In this document: in pieces, positions 50,680 through 61,469 of the stretch
How the letters are laid out: every line of letters begins with the position of its first letter
How positions within the stretch are numbered: the first letter of the stretch is position 1
Assembly (NCBI RefSeq): GCF_052857255.1
Contig: NC_135497.1
Location: forward strand, 347,712,799-347,776,798
Direction: 5' to 3'
Length of the DNA stretch: 64,000 nucleotides
DNA from: Amblyomma americanum
Lineage: Eukaryota; Arthropoda; Arachnida; Ixodida; Ixodidae
Program-made: the position numbers and the translations under genes
The notes under the pieces: model-generated
Seen by the model: the letters and a program-made list of their open reading frames with translations, nothing else
Told to the model about the DNA's origin: nothing
Databases searched by the model: none

Positions 50680-50937
50680 ATGGAGAGCGCGAAAGAGAGG
50701 AAACAACAAAAGAACGCAGCGAGGAAGAGAGAATGCGCTCAAGAGACGTCAGAAGAACGCGCCGCAAGACTCCAGAAGAGTCGTAACGAAGATGCGGCTA
50801 GAAGAACTCGTTCTCGTGCCACGTCCCGGAGAGACTCTTCAACTGCGGAAGAGACCGATTTGAGTTCTCGCGAGCGTCGGAATGAAACGCTGCGTAGGCG
50901 ACGTGCCGAGGAAACGAAGTTTTCGCAATTCAACTAG
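50680..50937 (+). CDS. Small Arg/Glu-rich protein, STPR-like repeats
   Basis: An 85-residue frame from the first ATG after the TATA/initiator pair (MESAKERKQQKNAARKRE...). It is highly charged and predicted helical. One 23-residue period is visible, starting ETSEERAARLQKSR and ending AARR, and a weaker second one, EETDLSSRERRNETLRRRR. This resembles the 23-residue STPR repeat, a DNA-binding repeat in arthropod proteins often found in multiple copies and in some mobile elements. With one and a half repeats it could be the N-terminal exon of such a protein, a fragment, or an unrelated charged ORF. It ends in TAG after FSQFN. Confidence 0.4.
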   Translation: MESAKERKQQKNAARKRECAQETSEERAARLQKSRNEDAARRTRSRATSRRDSSTAEETDLSSRERRNETLRRRRAEETKFSQFN

Positions 50938-50963
50938 GGTTAACCATAACTAAACCACAGCCA

Positions 50964-51852
50964 GTTTTTTGCGCTATCAGTAGAACTAGCTTCTCCTTGC
51001 ATATAGACAGAACTGCTGATAAATTTTTTTAAATGCAGCGAATAAGGTCCACCCTTAATTCGCTTGTTGCTATACGGCATCTACAAAAGATAACTCCAAC
51101 GTAAAAATGACCGCGTTAGGAGCGTGCTCGTCGTCATCCACAGAAGCTGCGGCTCCTAAGACTTATGATTGCCTATGATTTGGTAGGGAGCGCTCGACCT
51201 ATGATGTGGGAGGGCTCCAAACCGCAAAGGAGTGTGGAGGATAGGTTCCCAACATCAGGCCTTAGGGCCTTCCCACGAACCAAAAGAGCTATGCGTGAAT
51301 ACTGGGCCTCCTCAACAGCTTCAACAGGAAATGAACAGCTGCAGAAGGACTTCCATCCTTATCATGGTGAGGTGTTTTGCCCGCATTTCGTCGCTCACTG
51401 GCCAAATGCTCGTAGCTGCGAACCCGAGGGCCAAGATGGAGATAAATTTGTGGCTATTCTGGAAAAAGGTAATCGATGTCCAGTAATGCCGCCGCATCGT
51501 GGATATGATTCAATGCATGCGTACCCACGGAAACTGTGGGCTTTTATTTTATTTTTTTGCCAGACAACGTATCACTTCATTCAAGTATAACTTCTAAGAT
51601 GAGCAGCCGTGGTGGTTTTGTAGGCTCCAAAAATCCTTACAGCATGCACGTCTTTGGATGCACAAGCAATCGGCTACTCACAAATCTCCTTTGCCTGCAG
51701 CACACGGACTTGAGGACATTGCAGATCTGCTTCCATTGGCCGGCGAGGGAGCAAAGAGGCCAAGAGATGATGCGAGGTTAATAGGAAGTAGGTTGTGCTT
51801 ATCGGTTTAAAAATGGTAGAGGGCTGGACATGCCACGAGTACATAAGTTCTG
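50964..51852. repeat. A-B copy 2, main part B
   Basis: Aligns with about 39855-40772. Shared landmarks are agaactagcttctcc, tatgatttggtaggga, cttagggccttcccac, actgggcctcctcaa, ggtaatcgatgtcc and ggacatgccacgag. The similarity ends at about 51852, next to a minus-strand SINE-like unit. Confidence 0.75.
51165..51590 (+). pseudogene. ORF in part B copy 2 (141 residues), unrecognised
   Basis: Starts MIAYDLVGSARPMMWEG and continues through RFPTSGLRAFPRTKRAMREYWASS, HPYHGEVFCPHFVAHWPNARSC and LEKGNRCPVMPPHRGYDS. The first ~50 codons keep the same frame in copy 1, which then stops, while this copy stays open longer. No known domain is recognised. Coding origin is suggested by in-frame conservation only. 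As it sits in a repeat, it is more likely an element remnant than a host gene. Confidence 0.25.
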
Positions 51853-51924
51853 ACACACATCGGGTTGGAATTTCAGGTGTTGTCTTCGTAGGGCGCAACG
51901 GGGTTAGCGGAGCGTCTCCCATGC

Positions 51925-52072
51925 GTACACTGCTGAAGAGGCCGGGCGCCGGGATTGGGGATGCTTGTAGCTATTTTTAGCATTGCGTTGCAGGCGATGG
52001 ATTTCGAACCAACTACCTCCCGCAGCCGAGGCGGACGTCGAAGCCTCTTGGCCACGACTATGCCGCGGCCGG
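51925..52072 (-). repeat. tRNA-derived SINE, minus strand
   Basis: On the minus strand an A-box-like tggccaagaggcttcg is followed by gtccgcctcggctgcgggag and a B box ggttcgaaatcc (complement of 51999-52010), then a body with caagcatcccc. Head and body resemble the SINE-like head in part A, so they are probably one family. Confidence 0.6.
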
Positions 52073-53029
52073 CATGAGCGGGTCGGGAGGGGGTCCGGTC
52101 GGGCGCGCGAAGTGGCCGGCTGTGTGTCATCCCCGCGGCTCCGAGCTGCGTCAGTGCTCGCTAAGGCAGTTTTTATCGCTGTGCTTCTCGTGGATCAACT
52201 TCCCTTCCGTAAGAGGGCCCTTGCTTCCGCTGCCGTTTCTTGAGGTATTCCCTTTTCCCCGATGTCAAACCGTGGCTTTTGCTCCCTGTTTATTTATATT
52301 GTCACAGAAAACCGGTAGAACGTTTGACCAAGAGCTTTAGAAGGCGCATATGCACTAGCAGGGCAGGCACAGCTCAGCCAACCGACGCTGCGAGCGGGCT
52401 GAATGACGAGGAAGACAGGCGAGCACCAGTGAAACTACTCCAACTTCGTAGCGGCGCCAGTAAGTGGCGAACACTGTGGCATTGCCCTTCCCTGTTAAAA
52501 AGGCATCAACCCGATGACGCAGAGTGAGGCAAGGAGAGGTATGTCGACCGTACGCTTTACCAGAGTGACGTGGCGGTGAACTTTGACAAATAATTTCCAG
52601 CGCGCGTCGTATGGCTTCGTTCTGGCGATGGACGATTGCGGATATCGCTTGCCTCCTTAAGGAGCGAACAGTCTGTTGAGGGAGCACTTCGTACTTTTTC
52701 GGTTTGTTTATTAGGGTTTAACGCATGTCCTGTTTTCTCGGGCAAAAATTATGAAAAGTGGAAAATTGTAAGAAACTGCTTTGAAAACATTGAAGGTAGT
52801 GGTAAATCATTCTGATGTGAAGGAGTATCTTTCTTTTAAAGTGCTTCCATCCATCGCGTCGAACAGTTAAGACTGCTATAGAACACCAGTGGGGAAAGCG
52901 TTTGACGATAGCAAAAACATGAATAAGCAAAAATACAAGATTGCCGTCAGGTGATCGTCGGGTATGTTCATTGTTACAGTATATAAAAAAATAGTGTTCA
53001 TAAACGCTTTACCGCTCAAAAATGCTTTT
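52073..53029. other. Intergenic, no recognised gene
   Basis: GC-rich on the left (52080-52560), with chance frames up to 110 residues, and AT-rich on the right. No domain or RNA gene recognised. Confidence 0.4.
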
Positions 53030-53256
53030 GTCCAGAATTGCTGGGTATGCCAAAGCGACTCAGTCTATGATAGACGCCGTATTGAAGGGCTCCGGAAATT
53101 TCGGCTACCTTGGGCTCTTCAAGTGCACTGACATCGCACAGTGGGCGGGCTTCTGGCATTTCGCCTTCATCGAAATGCGACAGCCGCGTCAGGGATCGAA
53201 CCGGCGCCTTTCGGGTCAGCAGCCGAGCACCATAAGCATGGAGCCACCACGGCGGC
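53030..53256 (-). repeat. Ruka-like tRNA-derived SINE, minus strand
   Basis: On the minus strand the head reads ccgccgtggtggctccatgc, ggtgctcggctgctgacccg and the B box ggttcgatccc (complement of 53192-53202). The body has cgatgaaggcgaaatgcc, gtgcgatgtcagtgcac and aatttccggagcccttcaat before ggcgtct. The head and the deeply conserved body phrases match what I recall of the Ruka SINE described in ixodid ticks. Both strands' ORFs here are chance. Confidence 0.75.
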
Positions 53257-54384
53257 ATACTTCGTACTTGCCATCACTGAGTTTGAGTAATACCTAGTAA
53301 GTGCCGAAGTAGCGACGCAGAAGCATCTCGGAGTGACTGACTGCACAGAGGAGGATTGGACTCCAAACCCCAGCCTGGCACAATACCTCCCTGCGAGGAA
53401 GGAGGTAGAGCTGAGTATCGGTTTTTTGCTGTGCGCAGATTGGCTGTCTAGTCAGCTGGCGAGCCGAGCTAACGGTTCAGCGCCACCGACAGAGGGGTGA
53501 GCAGCATCGATAACACTGCGTTCAGCACTGTCACGGCTTCGCCACCGTACGCCCAACGAAATGGCGTGAAGCTGGTTGCCTCTTGAAGCGCAGTGTTATA
53601 AAAATGTTATGTGCTTCACGCTATGTCAATGAAGTCTTTACCAAATGCTTTTGTAAAAATCGTGTCCCACAGCAATGCTGCTGTCAAAAGGGGCATCAGT
53701 AAATATGGTGCCTCTTCGTGGCACGGGAACGAGTAGTTTTTAATACCCTGATTAGCATACAGTGTGTCATATGGAAAATTTCCTAAACATTTTTCACACT
53801 GAAACCAGCTGTTGATTCTGGGAAAGCTAGCTGCTGCCAAAATCATTCTGCTGATTAGAATTTAAATACATCATTTAAAGGTCCATCAGGACTGGGGCTT
53901 GCAGTGCAGTGAAACTGATATGCAAGGGCTAAGAGAGCCATGTCTCGTTAAGAATAAAGTTCGAGGTGCCATTCCACAGTTAGTTTTGCCTTCAGGCACC
54001 GCTAGGAAGTGAAATAGATCGGCTTGTTTTTCTCTCTTAGTAGACTAAGGTGCCAGTCTTCACTTGTTTAGCCATATTGTTTCGCAGCAGTGTGCCATGT
54101 TATGCCTCCCAAACGGCAATTTCGGCATCACATTGATATTGAGAGCAAAGCTAGCCATATAAGCAACTGGCAGGAAATGCTACAATCTTTCTGTTGCTGA
54201 GATGTGATGGGAACAGCATACTGCCAGAACATCTAGTACTGCTTAGCGTTTATTAAGGCGAAATACTTTTATGTCCCATTAGCACAAAAGCTGCCATCTG
54301 TCTGCGCCCACAGCACGAACTTCCTCACTGACGTTACCATTCTCTCGCAAGACGTCAGCAGTAGACCATAAGATACATATGCCT
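53257..54384. other. Intergenic, no gene seen
   Basis: No supported ORF, RNA or named repeat. Frames of up to 76 residues occur, as expected by chance. Confidence 0.4.
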
Positions 54385-57085
54385 GCAGCAAAGAAGATAG
54401 ATAGATAAAGAGGAGGAGGGAAAGGCAGGGATGTTAACCAGAAAGGTGTTCCGGTTGGCTATCCTGCACTGGGGAAGAGGGATTAGGGGACTAAAAGGAG
54501 GAAGAGAGGAGGGAAAGAGGCATAACACACACACGCGCACAACGCTGTCACAATTTGTCACTCAATGCAGTCGCTCTCAAGTAGGCAAAGAGTGCCTTGT
54601 ATGCCTTGAGGGCAGTCGACTGCTGTGGCCACGGACCGAGGATCTTTTGCTCTGTTAATGGGCGAGGATCGAGGTGGTCCAGGGCACAACACAGTGTATG
54701 TCTTGCACTCGCAAATGCAGGGCACTCACAGATAAGATCAGCGATGGTCTCCTCACAACCACAGCTCTTACAGGCAGGGCTGTCGGCCATCCCCGTACGG
54801 AAAGCATAGTAATTGGTAAATGCAACACCGATCCATAAACGGCATAACAGTGTTGCGTCGCAACGCTCTAAGTTACGTGCAAGACGAAGGCGCAGTTCAG
54901 GGTCCAGTGCCTTGAGGCGGAGGTTGCAAAACTCTCCCGTGTTCTACGTTGAAAGTGTGAGCTCCAGCGCCAAAGGGCGAAGCCCACACGCAGCGTCAGG
55001 TCTCGATATTGGGATCCTCACTGGAAGTCCGTCGTTGTGAGCAGAACGCGCAGCCGCATCGGCCTGGCGATTACCGTTAATACCACAGTGTCCTGGCGGC
55101 CATTGAAAAATGATGTCATGACCTTTGGAAACGGTGCCATGGTACAGTAGACGGATCTCAGCAACAAGTTGCTCCTGCGACCCGAGGCGTAGCGCAGCTT
55201 GCAGGGCTTGAAGGGCTGCTTTAGAGTCGGTGAAAACCGTCCAGTCATATGGAGGTTCTCGACTGATGAACTCTACCGCAGCCCGTAAGGCTGCGAGTTC
55301 CGCACCAGTTGAAGATGTTGGATAGGTCGTCTTCACTTTCATGAAGATGGATCTGGCCGTTATCACCACCGACCCCACAGAACTGTTCGAGTGAACTGAT
55401 CCATCTGTGTAAATATGTATGCGGTGACTGTGGTAAGAATGCAGGTGATTCAATGTCAGTTGTTTTAGAGCGGGCAGTGATACACCAGCTTTCTTTGTAA
55501 TGCCAGGAATATAGAGGTGAACCCGAGGTTCATGAAGACTCCATAAGTGTGAGCACGGTCTTGACGCAGGGGTGAACTCCGATGGAAGATATGCGCGATG
55601 GGCTTCAATGACTTTGGCGAATGCAGTACGCGGCCTAATTATTGGGAGTGTTGCGAGGTGATGACAGGGAACCCGTGTGAGGTGCCGAATATGTGTTCTC
55701 ATGGTGTCAACAGCAATGTATGTAGTAACAGGATGTTCCCGGGCAACAAGAACAGTTGCTGCTTTTGATGGACATTTAGGCAGTCCAAGACAGATACGGA
55801 GAGCTTGCGCTTGCACACTTTGAAGAGTCTTGATATTTGTTTTTCTAATGGAACTGAATAAAGGAAGACTGTACCGCATGTAGCCCAGAAATAGGGAACG
55901 GTACAGTTGTAGCATCGAGCGCACTGACGCGCCCCAGGACTTTCCTCCGATGAAGGAGAGGACGTGGACAATCGAAATTAGTCTCTTTCTCATGTCGTAG
56001 ATATGTGGACTCCACGAGAGGTTCCTGTCGATGACAACATCAAGGAATCTGTGGCTTCTCTCATAGGGAATGGCTTCGCCATTGATGCGAATGGTGTAAC
56101 GTGACATTATTTTGCGTGTGAATGCCACAAGTGAACACTTTTCGGTCGAAATGTTCAGGCCCTGCAAGCGAAGATAAGATGTCAATATCGATGCCGCTTT
56201 TTGAAGTCTTGCACGAACTTGAGGACGGGTCACCCCTGATGCCAAAATATAGATGTCGTCTGCATATACCGAGATCTGAGCAGATTGTGGCAATACGGCG
56301 ACCAGTCCGATAAGAGCAAGGTTGAAGAGAACTGGGCTCAGCACTCCACCCTGAGGGACTCCGCGCGAATTTCGGTGTAAGGACGTTGGTCCGTCCGCAG
56401 TTAGGACAAAAAACGACCTCTCTGATAAATAGCTGCGTATCCAGCTGAACGTGCGGCCTCCGATCTCAGCAGCTTCCATTGCGTCCAGAATGGCCTGATG
56501 CGTTACGCTGTCGTACGCGCCCTTGATATCCAAGAACAATGCCACGGTCAATCTTTTCAAACTTTTGCTCTGGTGCACCGACGTTACAAGGCCAACCACG
56601 TTGTCGATAGAAGAGCGGCCCTGTCGGAACCCAGACATGAAGGTTGGATAAATCTAATATCGCTCCAAGTACCATTCCACGCGTGTGAGCAGCATTCTTT
56701 CCATGACTTTGCCGACGCAGCTGGCGAGTGCAGTTGGACGGTATGGTGAAAGGTCGAGCGGTGATTTCTCCGGCATAAGAAGTGGAACCAGACGACTGGT
56801 CTTCCAATCATGAGGAACTATGCCAGCAGTCCATGACTTGTTATAAGTGTCCAAAAGAGCCCGTCGAGCTTCTTGGCCAAGGTTGGCAAGTGCGGAGTAC
56901 GTCACATCATCGGGCCCTGGTGATGATTACCTTCTACAACAAGCCAGCGCAGCATCAAGTTCTTCCACGGAGAATAGTGCATCCATCCGAGAATCTCGTG
57001 AGGGTGGAACATTGTTGCAGTGCAGCGTTGCGCCTGGATTCGGAGGGCCTGTTATTCTTGCGCAAAAATCTTCGGCTACCTAAAC
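54385..57085 (-). mobile_element. 5'-truncated LINE, minus strand, nearly intact ORF2 3' part
   Basis: A non-LTR retrotransposon lacking ORF1 and the endonuclease. It begins in the linker before RT (about 57085), covers RT and RNase H and the zinc-binding C-terminus, and ends with a pyrimidine-rich 3' UTR (on the minus strand) and a short tctatctatct repeat near 54385-54410. Few lesions are visible compared with the plus-strand LINE at 45165-50394, so this insertion is younger. The two ORF2 proteins differ clearly, so they are separate families. Confidence 0.85.
54548..57085 (-). pseudogene. LINE ORF2: reverse transcriptase, RNase H, C-terminal zinc motif
   Basis: The longest open piece, 54944-56638, has 564 residues. 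RT motifs are FLDIKGAYD (35-43, catalytic Asp 37), RGVPQGGVLSP (92-102) and YADD (125-128). RNase H carries all four acidic residues: Asp412 in YTDGS, Glu447 in GAELAALRAAV, Asp471 in FTDSKAAL and Asp527 after GHCGINGNRQA. Upstream in the same frame lie TYSALANLGQEARRALL, SYRPTALASCVGKVMER-like text and VEWYLERY, separated from the main piece by a single TAG (56651-56653). Further up, SVEELDAALACCRR ends in a TAA near 56929. After residue 564 a frame change near 54950 leads to ELRLRLARNLERCDATLLCRL and the tail ACKSCGCEETIADLICECPAF (54548-54790). The apparent Met start is internal. Two stops and one frameshift inactivate it. Confidence 0.9.
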
Positions 57086-58980
57086 CACACTGCGCCTTTG
57101 GTGGAGCGCTACGGATTTGAACGGGTAGCGCTGTTGAGGGTACGTGCGAAGACTAAAATCTATTTAAATGATGTGCAGAATTGCACCAATGAACTTCAGA
57201 TTGCTCGGCGAGCAGGCAATCTATAGGCCCCAAAACAATGCTGCTTCTTGGCGAATAGAAGTGAACCTAGTGTAAGCGTTTCCTTACGACTTGGGTCTAA
57301 TGAGTAGGTGTGTCACAAGAACAGAAGGAACCTTTTAAATAACCTTTCAGCAGAACTCGCAATGAGACAATGCTTTTGTATTCAAAGCATGTAAGCAGTC
57401 TTAAGTGCCCTCAATAATTTTCTTGCCTCCCTTGTCATATACACATTAGGTCATGCTATCACATTATATTCTATAAAAATTTGAGTTTCTTCTAAAATTA
57501 TGAAATTTTATCTTATTTATTTCACAACCAAAAATTTGACACTTGCACATCCTTTCCGGATACCGCTGAATGAAAATGCACGAAAACAGCAGATTCTTTT
57601 ATTAGAGGACAAGAAGGGAAGCAATCAGCTCTCTTAAAATGGAAGAGAATATCTGTTTTCGATGTATCAATTGCAGCAGCAAATAGTTTCTAGCTGTGAG
57701 CCATCCATATATACTATCCATTATCATTGGCCAGAATATTTTTTTCTCCTCAGTGGTCAGACGACTTCAATTAAAATAGTTGGGGAGCCTGTAGAGGGTG
57801 GCTTGCTAGACACCCTGTTAAATGAAGAAACGGTTGAAAGAGCAGTGGTTGCAGCTTTGCTGCCAAAATAGTGCAGTTGTGGGACTTTGAAATAAAGAGT
57901 GTTTTTTTTTTGAAGTTCGACTGCACTTCTTTTCTTTGACCTAAAGCACACCTCGTTATTCTTTTATTTTCAGCACTTTAATTTTCCATGCTGAGGTTCG
58001 GCAGCTCCCAGCAAACAGCAGCAGTCACATACTACAGCGTGCCAGGAATTCATTCACACATGAGCATACTACACTCGAGCATGAAGGTTTAGTACATGAT
58101 TAAGCAGCACAGGAATACGAGCGACAGTGTGAGAGCGAATAATCACAGGCATCGAAATCACAAACATGACAAAGCATTTTTTAGCCACAAAGAGGCACAA
58201 AAATAAAACAATGGGTATCAACTAAAATGAATTCACCTGAGAAGTCAGGATAAATGATCTGCTTAATTCTAGGGCAATACTGCATTGGTTAGGCAAAAAA
58301 ACAAACAAACCCGGTCTTCAGTGCCTCACAGGGAATTCATATATTTGTTGCCAAGTAAAAGCAGTTATTATGCATTGTCTATAAAGTAGGAGGGGAACCT
58401 GAAGCGTGATTGTAATGAGAGTCACATATACTAGCTTGTTACAAGGCACAAGTGCAAGAATCATTTTCTTTAAAGGTTATATTGTTACTGGGCAGAAGAC
58501 ATGTAAAACAATAAAACACAGCGCCTCACGAGACAAGCACAAGGCACACAGGACGTCAAGACGCTGCCATGCTGGACTCGGTCAGCGAGCATGCATTAGG
58601 CCTTCACACACTTCGTATGCGTCATCGTTCTGCCGCTTCGTAGCAATATACATAGTCAATATATCTTAATACAGTAAATGCTATGAATTCCTTTCGAATT
58701 CTTTCTGCAAACTAAAATGAATACTTTACAACTCCTTATGTATTGGCAGGCTGACCCATAAACTCTTATTTGCCATAATTATGAGCGAGTTCATATGAAT
58801 GTGCGGATGCTGAATTAAAAATAGAGACGCCAAAGTGCACTTACTCCCCAACATTCTGCTTCAAAAGGATTCTAACAATGGCTGTATGCAATAAGAATTA
58901 AAATCCACATAACGCTGAAATCATACTATGAAGGGAAACAGCATTCCCCTGTATACAAAAATACCTCACAGAACACATTA
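57086..58980. other. AT-rich intergenic, no gene seen
   Basis: AT-rich with scattered poly(A)-like signals and no supported ORF. A 69-residue plus-strand frame (57662-57871) and an 87-residue one (58406-58669) show no domain. Confidence 0.45.
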
Positions 58981-59493
58981 TCATCCCAGCACAGCCTGCA
59001 AAGATACATGAAATTGACTTTGTAAAAAAAAAGGAGCTCGAGGTGTATTGAGTACATCATGCTTCCAAAGTATGTCCGCTATTGTGTTTTCTGGTTTTGC
59101 AGATGTTGATTTCAGTGCAGACCCACTCTCTGCTAGCACAACGTCACCATCATTGTTCAGCCGCACATCATACTTGCCACTAATGAGCAAGTGTAAACAA
59201 TTGGTCATGTGAGGACACCTAGTTTCGTGAATAGCATCCATTCCGTCAATGATGCCATCAGGAGTTGCAGAAAGCCATTGTAACTCTGTGTGCACCACTG
59301 TTCCTGTTTGCCTGACAGCCAGACTAGTTTTGTTTCCAAACTGAGTGCGAGCAACAGGCTCCATATGTTTGCCATACTTAGTGGCAGCGTTTCCAGAAAA
59401 ATTTGGCAACAGTATTCTCACTGCTGCCTTCTCGCATCAGGTCGTCTCCATTTACGGCACTTTGCTCATATTTGATGCCGTCAAACGCAGCTT
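58981..59493 (-). pseudogene. YqaJ-type nuclease domain fragment
   Basis: The open piece 58981-59421 (146 residues) contains NAATKYGKHMEPVAR (11-25), ELQWLSATPDGIIDG (46-60), HETRCPHMTNC (65-75) and SGKYDVRLNNDGDVVL. In YqaJ/lambda-exonuclease-like proteins the matching motifs carry the acidic metal ligands and an ExK pair, usually near EIKCP. Here Asp55 and Glu66 are kept, but the Lys is Arg68. Upstream, LRLTASNMSKVP (59456-59493) is in the same frame but followed by two stops before the ATG at 59421. The last ~20 residues may be intronic, as a T-run and a tttgcag acceptor-like site lie near 58996-59030 on the minus strand. Confidence 0.65.
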
Positions 59494-60680
59494 GCGTGTA
59501 AAAAATCAACAGTGCCATGGCTTGGCTGGCAGTCTCTATTTGAAGTGCCTAGGCATCTTGGGGCGAAAACACCACATATTCATCATGAATGTTTTTGCAC
59601 GCCGTGCAGTTTTCACCGCTGTGGTCACCATAGTCATTGTTGTCATTGGCTGGTGGTGGAGGCTATTGTCGTTTTAATGCCGGGAGAAATGTGTCAAAGA
59701 GAAGAGTACCTGCATAAAATATAAGGTGCAAATCAATTATGTACAACTTTCATTTCCTTTCAAGTGAAGCCAGATAGCATTCCCTAAAAGCAAATTGGCA
59801 TTTTTCCAAGATTCCAGAGAGGTACCCGTATGCTGTCTGCTGTCAGTGCTCATGAAGATCCCTATGTTAATGAAGTTATTTAAGAGCACTGGACTACGTC
59901 TTTTTTTTCTTTTCCTTCCTTCACTCCCTCCTTCATCCCTTCTATTATGGCATGGTTCACCCTTTGTTTAAAACTTATCTTTCAATGCTCCAGCTCAAGG
60001 CCTACCTCACATCTTTGGACACTGTTCTAAGTGCTTTGTGCTACGTAGCTAAAAATGAATTTGTCCCTTGCCATATTATGCCAACACGAAAATTGGAGAA
60101 GCATTCACGTACCGCATGTGCCAATGTAACCAGGCAATGGCGTTTCATTCTTAGCTTTGTAGTGGAGCATTTGTGGCACTCCTTCCTGAAAATGTGTGTA
60201 AAGTAAGGAGGTTCTTTGTTATAGCCTTTCAAGGCCTGTTGGGATGCCGTAGAGCTACCCCAAACGGCTGAGAAGCCAACCCTGTTGCCTGGTTACCGTC
60301 GGCAAGGGCAGTACATAACAGTTCTGAAAGAATCATATTTGTTTCCGTACCACAGGCAAAAGGCTCGAGACTGGAACAAGCAGCACTCTGACAAAACTTA
60401 TCGTGCAGTTATTCTTTAGCTTTTACCTTCCAGTATGGTCAGAGATATCAAAAAGGAGCCCACGCGACAGATATGGGAATGCTTGCACTTGTGTCCTTCA
60501 GTGTGCTGAGGCCATCTCTCAGATGGCAGAGTGCTTTAGCCTTGTATTGGCAAACCTATGTTTTATTCTTAATTGCACTAAAAAATTAAAGAAGCTGAAT
60601 TTTTTTCCTCTCGATATGGTAGATACTGACAGTATTTTGAGAAAATATTCACCCAGAAAAGTCATTTCAATTTTGGTTAC

Positions 60681-61157
60681 CTGGGGCATTAAATAGGTAC
60701 GGAAATGGTGACTCTTCATGCAACATGCGAATCTCTGCCCGAGTTACTGGCACAGCTGAAGGTTTCTGCCGCTTTGTAGGGGATTGTCGACATCCTGCTT
60801 TAGCATCTTGAAGGATATGTCTTCAAGCATGTCCGGTTCAACATTGCGCTTGGTTCCAGAATTCCCCAGTGCAGCCTTGGCAGTGCAAGATGTAGTCGTT
60901 AGGCTCTTTGATGCAGCCATCTCCACCTTCCGTAACACTGCCCCAACATGGCTGCATGCCCTTCCTTTCCGGCTGTCACAACTTCTCCTTTTTGCTTTAC
61001 GCATGGCCAAGCAGTTCTCGGTGTTGCATTTACATATTGTGACGGGCTTACTGTGCCTTTCACATAGCGCAGGTGACTGGATATTGTGTGCACCAGAACT
61101 TTCCCCACCCATCCACTTTGCAGGTAGTTGTACGATTCAAGGGGCTGAAGTTCTTCA
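60681..61157 (-). pseudogene. SWIM finger exon, frameshifted, CxC half deleted
   Basis: A SWIM finger needs CxC followed by CxH. Here the CxH half is present (ACSHVGA, about 60943-60959), but the sequence jumps from GEVVTA (ending at 60971) to GRACSH with a frame change, and the residues that would contain CxC are absent. A second frame change near 60790 is needed to read on through PSAVPVTRAEIRMLHEESPF to NAPG at the splice donor. The lost metal ligands argue against a working finger. Confidence 0.65.
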
Positions 61158-61469
61158 TCTCTTGAATGTCACAGGCTTTCTTTCGAGTTGACGAGGTAGA
61201 AGATAATATCCGCAGCACTCATATGTGGCCATTCACGGATGTCTTCCGACTATGCCGTGACTGCGCTGGGGTGGGTATATGTGCAGCTATCTTAAACAAC
61301 AATAGAAAACAAGTTATTGTCTGTAATTTTGACGAACCGCTATCATCATTACAGATGTAAAAACAGAAAGCAATCTTTAATGACCAACCGAGGAAAAAAA
61401 ACGTGAAAGGAGTGCACTAGGTGGTGATCACATGTGCGATGACGTAGTAATGATGTTTTGTAAATTAAC
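61158..61469. other. Intergenic upstream of the SWIM/YqaJ pseudogene
   Basis: On the minus strand the SWIM frame meets a stop just upstream of the conserved text. Missing 5' exons of the family are not identified here. Confidence 0.35.

Larger units (their letters stand above)
50458..50963 (+). mobile_element. ~0.5-kb insertion in part B with its own promoter and ORF
   Basis: Copy 1 of part B is continuous here (cgcccgtatttttgctctttcag), while copy 2 has about 506 extra bases between cgcctgt and gttttttgcgctatcag. The extra sequence holds a promoter-like TATA/initiator pair and an 85-codon ORF. No clear terminal repeats or long target duplication are seen; the ends may be a few bases off. 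A non-autonomous DNA element or a captured gene fragment are both possible. Confidence 0.55.
58981..61157 (-). pseudogene. SWIM zinc finger / YqaJ-type nuclease gene, decayed
   Basis: Two recognisable parts lie in the order of the SWIM-YqaJ protein family, which joins a SWIM zinc finger to a lambda-exonuclease-like domain. The SWIM part (61157-60681) reads LESYNYLQSGWVGKVLVH, KGTVSPSQYVN, PRTAWPCVKQKGEVVTA, then after a frame change ACSHVGAVLRKVEMA and SCTAKAALGN. A likely splice donor cag|gtaacc ends it at 60681. The nuclease part (59493-58981) starts LRLTASNMSKVP, is broken by stops, then runs open for 146 residues. About 1.2 kb between them could be intron or decayed exon. Function in the host is unknown, and the family is often repeated in arthropod genomes. 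Confidence 0.7.

Noticed and set aside
56466..56807. 113-residue minus-strand ORF overlapping the LINE
   Set aside because: Shadow frame of the reverse transcriptase, whose motifs lie in a different frame.
58406..58669. 87-residue plus-strand ORF
   Set aside because: No domain, AT-rich surroundings and no conserved neighbour; length is within chance expectation.
60784..61191. 135-residue plus-strand ORF
   Set aside because: It is antisense to the SWIM finger text, which has recognisable family motifs on the minus strand.
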